Part shown: piece by piece, positions 7,779-16,208 of the stretch
Numbering within the stretch: the first letter of the stretch is position 1
Layout: every line of letters begins with the position of its first letter
Assembly (NCBI GenBank): GCA_965199175.1
Contig: OZ240684.1
Span: 62,001 to 126,000, forward strand
Origin: G963923945 sp965199175
GTDB lineage: Bacteria > Pseudomonadota > Alphaproteobacteria > G963923945
Direction: 5' to 3'
Length of the DNA stretch: 64,000 nt
Position numbers and translations under genes: made by a program
Notes under the pieces: generated by a model
The model's database searches: none
Told to the model about the DNA's origin: nothing
The model's input: the letters and a program-made list of their open reading frames with translations, nothing else

Positions 7779-9721
7779 TTATACTTTTGGTGTAATACGG
7801 CCAGCTGTCTTAAGGGAGGTGATCTCAGTGCCCTGTTGTAACAGGCTCTGGCGCATTTCGTTGAAAACTGGTTTTTCGTTTTCGGGATCTTTAATCGTCA
7901 GGATTGCTGTAAAAGGAATACCCTCATGTGGCATTGGTTGCTCCGAACGAGTGAGATATTTGATGAATAATCGCCACTGAGAGGATTTTCCAACACCCTC
8001 CGGGAAGATGTTAGAATATTTCTTCACGGGGCTCCATTTCATTTCGTATTTAATACGGTCTGCTTCGATAGATTGTGAAGATTGAGGGCGAGGAGGCAGA
8101 TAAAGTGGCTTGAGATATCCTTTCCAATTACCTTTGTCCGTTTTCTGTTGCAGAGCTGCATCCAAATTGATCCGCACGAATTCAGAACCGAATCGTTTAT
8201 CAAGTGGTGGTGTATATACAAGCGTCAGTTTGGCTTCTCCCCGGCACTTCCCACCTGACCCGACCAGTGAACTTGGCCAATCGAAGGCAAAATGAATCTC
8301 CTGATTGCTTTGAATATGGGAGCAAAATACCAGCGTGATTGTGTGATCTTCGGTTTCCAGTATATCTCTGGCTGGTGGTGGCAACCCGAAGCCAATAAAA
8401 TCTTTTATAACCCCAGTAAAAGATTCGTGACGAAGCGATTCTGGAATTTGGGCGTGATGAATAAGAAGAGCAATTAATGTTTCCCGCGAGGTTTCACCCT
8501 CAATACTATGATCAAGTACTGCTGCGGTTTTGGCCACAAGCGGCGACGCATAGCTGGTTCCCACACCTTTCGTCTCCATTCCATCAGGCGTCAGTGAGGT
8601 TAGTCCAAGACGAACTGCTTCGTCTGTTGTTCCCGTGCCGCCGACATGAGCAAGATCGGGTTTTACACCTGAGCGCAATCCCGGTCCTCGACGGCTGTAA
8701 CAAGCGGGCACGAATGGCAGATACGGACCATCATTATTATTCAATGCCGCAACAGAGACATTACGAGCACTTTCCGATGGTTCCAGGAGTGTATCATTAC
8801 GTGCTGTTATAAGGTTGGAAAGAGTAGTGATCGGTTGATCTGACCATTCAGGACGGGAATCCTGAGGATCGGTATTTCCTGCGGAAACAAACAGAATGAC
8901 ATCGTTTTCCTCTGCAATCCGGTCAAGCTGTGTAGCGTGGAAGCTGTAACGATCAAGGGATACGGGGTTTTTGACATTCGGGTCTTACTTTGGGATTGAT
9001 CCAATCTTACAGATAATGTTGGTGCCGGATCGGCATAGTGCAATGTGGGTTTAACCGATAGACCGGGTCCAAAGAATTCGATTCCCTGGATGAACGACTC
9101 GACCAAACGACGATATGTTGGATCTATTTGATCCCATTGTGAGCGCGGGTATAAAATATCGAAGAGCCGAACGTGATAAGCACTACCGGTTATCGGGTTG
9201 GCAAGCCAGTCCACAGCCTCTTTATCAGAGAAGCTTCTTTTATCGGCGGGACCGTAAAGTTCAATGCGTTCAATCGCCCCAACTTCACTTTTTTCGACTG
9301 AGGGATTTGGAATATCTTTCTTTTTCGTTTCATCATAGCGCATCTTAGTTATTGTTTCAGCTTTGCTGATTTCCTGATTTACCTAGCGTAAATTGGTTGG
9401 GTTGCCTTTTATAATCATGACACCAATATCCCCGCCCCCAACCACGGGCGTTCGGTCGGGGCGAAACAGTTTCCGGGTGGGCCTGTGGCTTTTTGCCCAG
9501 GCTTCGCGTTTTAAGGAGACTTTGATGTAGCCTATTTCTCCCTGGCTTTGCTGTGAAAGATTGTCTGAGATTGTTTTAATTTGTTGCATGACCTCCTGTT
9601 TATGGAGGGCAAATTGCTTATCGCGGTGGGCAAAAAAATCCTTGCGGTTGCCACCGCCGGGGGCTTTCCGAGATTCATGAAATTTCTCGGGATTAAGAAC
9701 CACCTGAATAGGGTTAGGCAT
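7779..9721 (-). pseudogene. Broken subtilisin-like (S8) serine protease, IetS-like
   Basis: Remnant of the protease partner of the upstream ATPase. The N-terminal 112 codons (9721 to 9386) end at a TAG at 9383-9385. The same frame continues immediately after it (VNQEISKAE, then MRYDETKKK) through SETGAIERIEL-like sequence to about 8983. There the reading jumps to another frame that resumes at NPVSLDRYSFHATQLD and runs to the stop at 7779. The part kept after the jump has the oxyanion Asn (ILFVSAGN) and the catalytic Ser (GVGTSYASPLVAK). The central segment that should carry the catalytic Asp and His is missing; I estimate about 200 residues. Identification as IetS-like rests on the S8 motifs and the ATPase partner. 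It starts 8 nt after the ATPase stop, so they were one operon. Confidence 0.8.
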
Positions 9722-9729
9722 TCATTTTC

Positions 9730-10923
9730 TCAGTTTTTTTGGGGATTTCGGTTCAACTGGTTTAATCGGCGGCTAATGCTTGATTTATCCCGACCAACAA
9801 TCTTTCCAATTTCTTCGTAGGATAATTCCAGATCAGAGTCTTCATGCATCATCCGTAAAAATCGTCTGGAATCTCCATGTAATAAATCACGGCGACAATC
9901 ACCAATGCGCGCCGCATTCAGAATAGCAAACCGTCGAAGGGTATCCTGGAGCGTATTTCCGTCACTTTTCCTGATAATGCTGTCTTTTTTATAAGTTTGA
10001 ACCAATGCCTCAATTTCGGCACCTGTCGCTTCTTCGGTAAACCAGGCAATGAGGCGCAAATAACTGTCGGGAACCTCAACCGGTAACATAAAATAAGCAG
10101 CAAGTGCCTTACGCACACCAAAATCAGGTTTTGGAATTTCGATTTGAATCTCAAAACGACGCCAAACCGCAGGATCAAGGAGTTTTGAATGATTGGTAAT
10201 TCCTATGGTCAGTCCGATGTTCCGCCGACCATCAAGATTTTGAAGCAGAGCGTTGACAACACGCTTGATTTCTCCGATTTCCTGCTGATCATCACGTATC
10301 TTCGCAATGGCATCAAATTCATCAAGCAACAATACACAACGATAGCGATTGGCAAATGTAAACAAGTTTCCGATATTACGTGCTGTTGTTCCAAGAAAAG
10401 AGGAAACCAGGCCATCAAGTTTGATCAGAAGAACCGGAAGACCAAGTTGCCGTGCGATCCAGAATGCCAGACGTGTTTTCCCAACTCCAGGTGCTCCGTA
10501 GATGACAAAGCTGTTAGAAGGCGTTACTCCGATATCCTGAAGCCCTTCAGAGTTAGCCCATTCCTCAATGATCGTTTCGATAGCCTGGAAAACATCTTTG
10601 TCAAAGAGAGGTGGTTCTTCCTGAATATCGGAAGGAAAAATGACTTCTGCTAAAGGAGTGGATGTTTCCCGATCAACAGGCAAATGTATGTCGGGGCTTA
10701 ATATTTCTCCGGCCATTGGAATTTTGGAACGCACAATTCGGCTTGGCGCAATTTCCTTCGGGCGATCTGCAGCTGTTAGAATACGCTCTAATGAGATGGC
10801 TTGTTTTTTTTCTCCGTCCTCGGCCAGTGCGTCCCTCAACCGCTCAATCTGTTTGCGCAATGCTGGAGTGGGATGAGCAATCGCTGCACGGCACAGGGCT
10901 TTGATGATTGCGAAATGCTCCAT
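9730..10923 (-). CDS. AAA family ATPase, IetA-like, with C-terminal helix-turn-helix
   Basis: A 397-residue AAA ATPase with an apparently intact frame. Walker A is GAPGVGKT, Walker B is VLLLDEFDAIA, a pore-loop-like FLGTTARNI lies between them, a sensor-1-type GITNHS follows, and then an arginine pair (VWRRFE). The N-terminal 100 residues have no motif I recognise. The C-terminus SYEEIGKIVGRDKSSISRRL reads as a helix-turn-helix. The ATG at 10923 is preferred because GGAGG lies 8 nt upstream; an in-frame TTG at 10938 would overlap that site. Paired with a subtilisin-like protease, this matches IetA/IetS, described as a plasmid toxin-antitoxin pair in Agrobacterium and later as antiphage (family knowledge). 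The partner here is dead, so its present role is uncertain. Confidence 0.8.
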   Translation of the reverse strand: MEHFAIIKALCRAAIAHPTPALRKQIERLRDALAEDGEKKQAISLERILTAADRPKEIAPSRIVRSKIPMAGEILSPDIHLPVDRETSTPLAEVIFPSDIQEEPPLFDKDVFQAIETIIEEWANSEGLQDIGVTPSNSFVIYGAPGVGKTRLAFWIARQLGLPVLLIKLDGLVSSFLGTTARNIGNLFTFANRYRCVLLLDEFDAIAKIRDDQQEIGEIKRVVNALLQNLDGRRNIGLTIGITNHSKLLDPAVWRRFEIQIEIPKPDFGVRKALAAYFMLPVEVPDSYLRLIAWFTEEATGAEIEALVQTYKKDSIIRKSDGNTLQDTLRRFAILNAARIGDCRRDLLHGDSRRFLRMMHEDSDLELSYEEIGKIVGRDKSSISRRLNQLNRNPQKN

Positions 10924-10976
10924 GGATAAAACCTCCAATTCAGTGCAATAAAAACCATTATCATTGCTTTAGCAAG

Positions 10977-11010
10977 ATATTTTGTTGCGATATAAACATT
11001 ATTTGTTGCG
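10977..11010. promoter_or_regulatory. Two 13-bp direct repeats upstream of the AAA ATPase, possible operator
   Basis: ATATTTTGTTGCG (10977-10989) and ATTATTTGTTGCG (10998-11010) match at 11 of 13 positions. They start 21 bp apart, two helical turns, so both faces align. They lie about 55 bp upstream of the ATPase start in AT-rich DNA. An operator role, perhaps for the ATPase's own helix-turn-helix, is inference. Confidence 0.35.
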
Positions 11011-11298
11011 CATTATCCTTTTTTCTCAGTTTGTTTTCCCGTCTCAAGTTGCATCTGAAGTTGATTTTGGCCTGTTCAGGTGAAGGTACTGGGAGTTCGG
11101 GAAGGGGTAAAGAGAGAGGGACACCGAATCCCATCTCGATTTCGGTGTGGTAAGCCGGCTTTTTCACGGATCGTCTGTTTTGACCTGGCTCTTTTTGGGG
11201 AGCCTCAAATCCAGGTCCGGGGTTCCTGCTGGTTGCTCGTCGGGGATACTTTTCCGATGTTTCTACAAAGTGGTAATGCAGTTACTGGTGGTTTTTGA

Positions 11299-11318
11299 AG
11301 AGTGTTTTTCTTCAGTCT
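11299..11318. repeat. Right copy of the 20-bp direct repeat, over the SDR stop codon
   Basis: Identical to 7681-7700. It spans the last codon and the TGA stop (11312-11314) of the SDR gene and continues 13 bp downstream of it. A short stem tgaaga/tcttca can form around this copy; the left copy lacks one base of that stem. Confidence 0.85.
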
Positions 11319-12136
11319 TCACCCTGTTCATCCTGGGGTGTTTGACTCCATCCTAAATGTTGTCCTCCATCCAGGGCGATCATTTGTCCGGTCATTGATG
11401 GAGAGGCGAGAATGAATTGAATGGCCTGGCAAATTTCTACAGGTGATGTGCCGCGCTGTAACGGGAGCTTTTGGCATTGTTGTCGGAAACGCCCGGCAGT
11501 TTGAAAGCGGCTGGGTAATGTTGGGCCAGGGCCGATGGCATTGACCCGAAAACGCGGCGCCAGAGCAAGGGCCATGGTCTGTGTGAGGGTCCAAAGACCG
11601 GATTTACTCAAGGTGTAGGTAGTGAAAAAAGGGGTCAAATTCCAGACTCGCTGATCAATGATATTGATGATATTTCCGCCCTGGCCGGAGGGTAACTGAG
11701 AGATGAATTGCTGGCTCAGGACGAAAGCAGCCCGCAAATTGACCTCCATATGGATATCCCAGCTTTTCCGGGTCGTGGTTTCCACATCATCATGCTCAAA
11801 TGAAGAGGCATTGTTAATCAGGCAGCCGACAGGTCCTAACTCCTGGCATGCCTGGTCAAGCAGGGTGCTGTATGCTGCTTCATCATGGAGGTTGCTGCTG
11901 ATAGCAACCGCCTGACCGCCATTGCGGGTAATTTCAGCGACTGTTTCGGATGCTTCCCGGGTTGATTGATGATAATGCAGAGCGACTTTCCAGCCCCGGG
12001 TGGCAAAATCAAGACAAATGGCCCGGCCAATGCGTTGCCCTCCACCGGTTACCAGAACCGTATGTGGTGGTTGTTCAAACAGGGATTCTTCAATTCCCCC
12101 CTCATTCAGCTGATCATTCAGGTTTTTGGGTGACAT
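11312..12136 (-). CDS. SDR oxidoreductase of the pteridine reductase (PTR1/FolM-like) type
   Basis: A 274-residue short-chain dehydrogenase. The cofactor motif TGGGQRIG (residues 30-37) carries the T-G-x3-R-x-G form seen in pteridine reductases rather than the classical TGxxxGxG. The usual catalytic Ser is replaced by Asp161 in IIDQR, 13 residues before Tyr174 and 17 before Lys178, the same spacing as the Asp-Tyr-Lys set of Leishmania PTR1 (family knowledge). It probably reduces a pterin or dihydrofolate-like substrate with NADPH. The N-terminal 25 residues are a polar extension. The final codons are covered by the 20-bp repeat at 11299-11318. A GGTGA within a 13-bp tandem array precedes the ATG. 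Confidence 0.8.
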   Translation of the reverse strand: MSPKNLNDQLNEGGIEESLFEQPPHTVLVTGGGQRIGRAICLDFATRGWKVALHYHQSTREASETVAEITRNGGQAVAISSNLHDEAAYSTLLDQACQELGPVGCLINNASSFEHDDVETTTRKSWDIHMEVNLRAAFVLSQQFISQLPSGQGGNIINIIDQRVWNLTPFFTTYTLSKSGLWTLTQTMALALAPRFRVNAIGPGPTLPSRFQTAGRFRQQCQKLPLQRGTSPVEICQAIQFILASPSMTGQMIALDGGQHLGWSQTPQDEQGED

Positions 12137-12137
12137 G

Positions 12138-12176
12138 GATTATTTTCACCGATTATTTTCACCGATCATTTTTACC
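12138..12176. repeat. 13-bp tandem array, three copies, in the SDR leader
   Basis: Units gattattttcacc, gattattttcacc and gatcatttttacc directly abut the SDR start codon. On the minus strand each intact unit supplies a GGTGA, so the array multiplies the candidate ribosome site. A second short array built on aggaaacag follows at about 12207-12241. Confidence 0.85.
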
Positions 12177-12316
12177 GATATGAACAGATATAAAGAGGAT
12201 GCGAGATACAGGAAACAGTGAACAGGAAACAGGAAACAGGGTAAATAGAGTACAGAGTGAATAGAGAGGGTTCTCATATGCAAGGCCTGCCAACCGGGGT
12301 ATTCAGGAGGTCTCTC

Positions 12317-14464
12317 CTAAACCGGTTGTCTGTGCCCAGGGTTGGTTTTGCGCCAATGGTTGCGGGACCGGGCAGAGTCAGGCTCACGGATATCCAGTTC
12401 CCGGTTGCGCAGATCACTGATCTCATCACGGATACGGGCGGCTTCCTCAAATTCCAGATCATTGGCAGCCATGCGCATCTTTTCTTCAAGGGCAGCAATA
12501 TGGGTGGCCAGATTATGGCCGTTTTTGTGATTGATGTCATCAGAGGGTTTGTCGCCGCTGCGGTGGTTATGTTGCTTCTGATCCCCGAACCGGGAATTGT
12601 CCTGAAGATCAGACAGCGTGTCATTTAAGGCTTTGCGGATCGAGCGTGGGGTGATGCCGTTGGTGTTGTTATGATCTTGCTGTTTTTGGCGCCGCCGGGC
12701 GGTTTCCTGAAGGGCATATTCAATCGAATCAGTGACCGTATCAGCATAGAGAATAACCCGTCCATCAATGTTACGGGCGGCCCGTCCGATGGTTTGGACC
12801 AGCGACGTACGAGAGCGTAAAAATCCTTCCTTATCGGCATCCAGAATGGCAACCAGAGCACATTCAGGAATATCCAGACCTTCGCGTAACAGATTGATCC
12901 CGATCAGAACATCAAACACCCCGGCCCGGAGATCCCGGATGATTTCAATACGCTCAATCGTATCAATATCCGAATGCATATAGCGTGATCGAACCCCCAT
13001 TTCATGGGTATATTCAGCCAGATCTTCGGCCATTCTTTTGGTCAGACAGGTCACCAGGATACGGTGTCCCTGCTTTGCAACCGCTTTACATTCGCCAATC
13101 AGATCATCAATCTGGGTTTCGACCGGACGCACCAGACAGACCGGATCAACCAAACCGGTCGGTCGTACCACTTGTTCGATAAAAACCCCGCCTGTGCGTT
13201 CCAGTTCCCAGGGTCCGGGGGTGGCTGAGACAAAGATGCTTTCCGGGCGCAGGGCATCCCATTCCTCGAATTTTAAAGGTCGGTTGTCAACGCAGGAAGG
13301 CAGGCGAAACCCATAAGATGCCAGGGTTGATTTGCGCTGAAAATCGCCGCGATACATCCCGCGTAGCTGGGGAATTGAGACATGGGATTCATCAACCATC
13401 AACAAGGCATTTTTGGGCAGATATTCAAACAAGGTTGGGGGTGGCTGCCCGGCCGGACGTCCGGTGAGATGTCGTGAATAATTTTCAATCCCGGCACAGC
13501 TGCCGGTGGTTTCAATCATCTCCAGATCAAAATTGGTGCGTTGTTCCAGCCGCTCGGCTTCCAGGGGTTGGTTGGCGGCCCGAAATTCCTCCAGCCGCGA
13601 TTTGAGTTCAGCCCGGATGGATGTCAGGGCACGTTGCAGGGTTGGTCTGGGGGTTACATGGTGGCTGTTGGGATAGACGCGGATAGACTCCAGCATGGCT
13701 GATTTTTGGCCGGTTAATGGATCGAATTCACTGATCGTTTCGATTTCTTCGCCAAAGAAAGAAAGACGCCAGGCCTGATCATCGTAATGGGATGGAAAAA
13801 TATCAACACAATCGCCGCGTACCCGGAACGTCCCCCGCCGGAAATCCATATCATTGCGTTTATACTGGCGTTCGACCAGCTGGCGCAGCAGGTCATCGCG
13901 GGCGATTCTGTCACCTTTGCGCAGGGGAAGAGTCATAGAAGAATAGGTTTCGGCATCACCGATGCCGTAAATGCAGGAAACACTGGCCACAATCACCACG
14001 TCACTGCGTTCAAACAAGGCGCGGGTGGCACCGTGGCGCATCCGGTCAATCTGTTCATTGATTGAGGATTCTTTTTCGATATAGGTGTCGGTGCGCGGGA
14101 CGTAGGCTTCTGGCTGATAGTAATCGTAATAAGAGACGAAATAATTGACTGAATTCTCGCTGAAAAAACCTTTCATCTCGCTATAAAGCTGGGCGGCAAG
14201 GGTTTTATTGGGGGCAAGAACCAGGGTTGGCCGTTGCATGGTTTCAATCACATTGGCCATGGTGAAGGTTTTTCCGGATCCGGTGACACCAAGAAGAACC
14301 TGATTGCGTTCGCCATTGCGCAATCCGGCAATCAATTCCCTGATGGCCTGTGGTTGATCACCGGCTGGCTTCATAGGGCAGGTCAGGCCAAAAGGCTGGT
14401 CTTCAGGGGTGGTCGGGTCGCATCCTGACGGAGGACCTGACTGATCTTTGGGGACCGGTTTCAT
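12317..14464 (-). CDS. uvrB: Excinuclease ABC subunit B
   Basis: A 715-residue UvrB, the damage-verifying helicase-like subunit of excision repair. Visible elements are Walker A GVTGSGKTFT, the beta-hairpin region YYDYYQPEAYVPRTDTYIEK, the DEAD-like box MVDESHVS, the helicase motif GINLLREGLDIPE and QTIGRAARN, and a C-terminal UVR domain (ANDLEFEEAARIRDEI) that binds UvrC. A Gln/His/Asn-rich linker of about 40 residues lies before the UVR domain. I start at MKPVPKDQSG (14464); the frame is open for 55 more codons upstream but that stretch is unlike UvrB. No clear ribosome site is seen. Confidence 0.95.
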   Translation of the reverse strand: MKPVPKDQSGPPSGCDPTTPEDQPFGLTCPMKPAGDQPQAIRELIAGLRNGERNQVLLGVTGSGKTFTMANVIETMQRPTLVLAPNKTLAAQLYSEMKGFFSENSVNYFVSYYDYYQPEAYVPRTDTYIEKESSINEQIDRMRHGATRALFERSDVVIVASVSCIYGIGDAETYSSMTLPLRKGDRIARDDLLRQLVERQYKRNDMDFRRGTFRVRGDCVDIFPSHYDDQAWRLSFFGEEIETISEFDPLTGQKSAMLESIRVYPNSHHVTPRPTLQRALTSIRAELKSRLEEFRAANQPLEAERLEQRTNFDLEMIETTGSCAGIENYSRHLTGRPAGQPPPTLFEYLPKNALLMVDESHVSIPQLRGMYRGDFQRKSTLASYGFRLPSCVDNRPLKFEEWDALRPESIFVSATPGPWELERTGGVFIEQVVRPTGLVDPVCLVRPVETQIDDLIGECKAVAKQGHRILVTCLTKRMAEDLAEYTHEMGVRSRYMHSDIDTIERIEIIRDLRAGVFDVLIGINLLREGLDIPECALVAILDADKEGFLRSRTSLVQTIGRAARNIDGRVILYADTVTDSIEYALQETARRRQKQQDHNNTNGITPRSIRKALNDTLSDLQDNSRFGDQKQHNHRSGDKPSDDINHKNGHNLATHIAALEEKMRMAANDLEFEEAARIRDEISDLRNRELDIREPDSARSRNHWRKTNPGHRQPV

Positions 14465-14984
14465 TGATCTGCTGTCATGACGGCTGTTATTCTTTGTTAT
14501 CTTTTGTATGGTATTTTTTGTATGATGGTATCTCTCACAGAGAAAATCCAAAACCAAAATCCGAAAAATTCCAAATAAATGAACATCCGCAATAGAAATA
14601 AATGGACATCTAAAAAAAACCGGCATCAAAACACCCGGCCTTGCCCCTGGGATAAAGAATCAGGATTGGTCAATTTTCCGGCGTTGCGATGCGCTTTATG
14701 ACCACAGACCCGACAAGGTGACAGACCCCGCGAGATGTAGACCCCGCAAGATGTAACGTAAAATTTACAAAAAGACCTGAAAAAAAGGGCTACAGAATAT
14801 GCTGAAAAAAATATTTTTGGTGTTGCGTGTGCTCTGATAGATCCAATGATACACCGGGGGTGTCTTTTGGCTGAAAGACCTCTGGTTGATTGAGAAACCG
14901 GTTCACAATTCGGTTATAGACGTTATAGACGATGCGAAATAGATAATTCGAAATAAACGATGTGAACAGATCAGGGAGAAGACC
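14465..14984. other. Divergent spacer between uvrB and the aminotransferase
   Basis: About 520 bp. It holds a decayed 16-bp tandem repeat, agaccccgcgagatgt and agaccccgcaagatgt at 14723-14754, with a third weaker copy from 14705. A smaller ttttttgtatg duplication lies near 14505-14525. No LexA-type GTTC/GAAC box is obvious near uvrB. Confidence 0.55.
14890..14919 (+). promoter_or_regulatory. Candidate sigma-70 promoter for the aspC-panE pair
   Basis: TTGAGA at 14890-14895 and TTATAG at 14914-14919 with an 18-bp spacer, about 65 bp before the aspC ATG. A second TTATAG follows 9 bp later, from a 9-bp tandem duplication. Weak consensus match, so tentative. Confidence 0.35.
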
Positions 14985-16187
14985 ATGACGATATTGGCCA
15001 ACCGGTTATCGCTTATCAAACCATCCCCGACCATTGCGGTTACTCAGAAGGCAGCTGAGCTTCGGGCTGCCGGGCGTGATGTGATTGGTCTTGGTGCCGG
15101 GGAGCCTGATTTTGACACTCCTGACCCTATTAAGGCTGCGGCGATTGCGGCGATTGAAGCTGGTCAGACCAAATATACCCCGGTTGGCGGTATCCCCGAA
15201 CTGAAAGCAGCCATCCAGGCGAAATTCAAACGTGACAATGCTCTGAGCTATACCCCGGATCAGATCATCGTCGGGGTTGGTGGCAAGCAGGTTCTGTATA
15301 ATGCTCTCATGGCCAGCCTTGATCCAGGCGATGAGGTGATTATTCCGGCCCCGTATTGGGTGTCGTATCCTGATATGGTTCTGCTCTGTGGTGGGAAGCC
15401 GGTCATTGTGCCGACCCGGGAAGAAAATGGGTTTAAACTCACGCCTGCTGAGTTGAAGGCAGCCTGCACATCCAGGACCAAATGGTTGATTCTCAATTCC
15501 CCCGGCAACCCGACCGGGGTCGGGTATGGTCATGATGATCTTAAGAGTCTGGCTGATTTTCTTCTGGGTGTTGAATCTGTCTGGGTGATGACGGATGACA
15601 TGTATGAGCATCTGGTTTATGACGATTTTTCCTTTGCCACGATTGCTTCGGTTGAGCCACGTCTTTATCCACGGGTTCTTACAGTCAACGGGGTTTCCAA
15701 AAGTTATGCCATGACGGGTTGGCGGATTGGCTATGCCGGAGGGGCGGTCGATTTAATCCGGGCGATGGCTAAGATTCAGTCTCAAAGTACATCCAACCCA
15801 ACCTCAATCAGCCAGGCGGCGGCGGTTGAGGCCCTGAATGGACGCCAGGACTTCATCGCTGAGCGCAATGCGACCTTTAAGATGCGCCGTGATCTGGTGG
15901 TCCGGAAGCTCAACGACATTCCTGGCCTGTCCTGTCCACGGCCACAAGGGGCGTTTTATGTCTATCCGTCTTGCGCCGGGGTAATCGGGAAGACAACCCC
16001 GGAGGGTAAAGTGATCAGGAGTGATTCTGATTATATTGCGTATCTCCTGGAGTCTGAAGGGGTTGCTGCCGTACAAGGGGAGGCGTTTGGCATGTCGCCT
16101 TATTTCCGGATTTCTTATGCCACCGCGACCGATTTGCTTGAGGAAGCCTGTCGCCGGATTGCCCGGGCAACCACAGCATTGTCCTGA
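14985..16187 (+). CDS. aspC: Aspartate aminotransferase (class I, subgroup I-gamma type)
   Basis: A 400-residue PLP enzyme interconverting aspartate/2-oxoglutarate and oxaloacetate/glutamate. The Schiff-base lysine is Lys239 in NGVSKSYAMTGWRIGY. The family blocks GAGEPDFDTPD (about 37-47), the NSPGNPTG motif (residues 171-178) and FRISYA with the carboxylate-binding arginine are all present. Close relatives also accept prephenate or aromatic keto acids (family knowledge), so the substrate range is not settled. GGGAGA lies 6 nt before the ATG. panE follows after 21 nt on the same strand. Confidence 0.93.
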   Translation: MTILANRLSLIKPSPTIAVTQKAAELRAAGRDVIGLGAGEPDFDTPDPIKAAAIAAIEAGQTKYTPVGGIPELKAAIQAKFKRDNALSYTPDQIIVGVGGKQVLYNALMASLDPGDEVIIPAPYWVSYPDMVLLCGGKPVIVPTREENGFKLTPAELKAACTSRTKWLILNSPGNPTGVGYGHDDLKSLADFLLGVESVWVMTDDMYEHLVYDDFSFATIASVEPRLYPRVLTVNGVSKSYAMTGWRIGYAGGAVDLIRAMAKIQSQSTSNPTSISQAAAVEALNGRQDFIAERNATFKMRRDLVVRKLNDIPGLSCPRPQGAFYVYPSCAGVIGKTTPEGKVIRSDSDYIAYLLESEGVAAVQGEAFGMSPYFRISYATATDLLEEACRRIARATTALS

Positions 16188-16208
16188 TCAACCGGGTGCA
16201 AAGCTGTC

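Larger units (their letters stand above)
7681..11318. mobile_element. Candidate 3.6-kb genomic insertion carrying an IetAS-like module
   Basis: The segment between two identical 20-bp direct repeats contains only the AAA ATPase and the protease remnant. It separates the SDR gene from uvrC. Its composition differs from the neighbours: I counted 24 G/C of 60 at 10141-10200 and 25 of 60 at 8161-8220, against 40 of 60 inside uvrB at 13201-13260. One repeat overlies the 3' end of the SDR gene and preserves its stop codon, as integrase target sites in gene ends do. No integrase or transposase is present, so the mechanism is unknown; it may be a remnant or have been mobilised in trans. Confidence 0.55.

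Noticed and set aside
8807..9343. 178-codon frame as a separate protein
   Set aside because: It continues the protease N-terminus across a single TAG in the same frame, and its last part after about 8983 is out of frame with the protease, so it is a piece of a broken gene.
14465..14629. Longer UvrB start adding 55 residues
   Set aside because: The extra segment is unlike UvrB, and starting at 14464 already gives a full-length protein.
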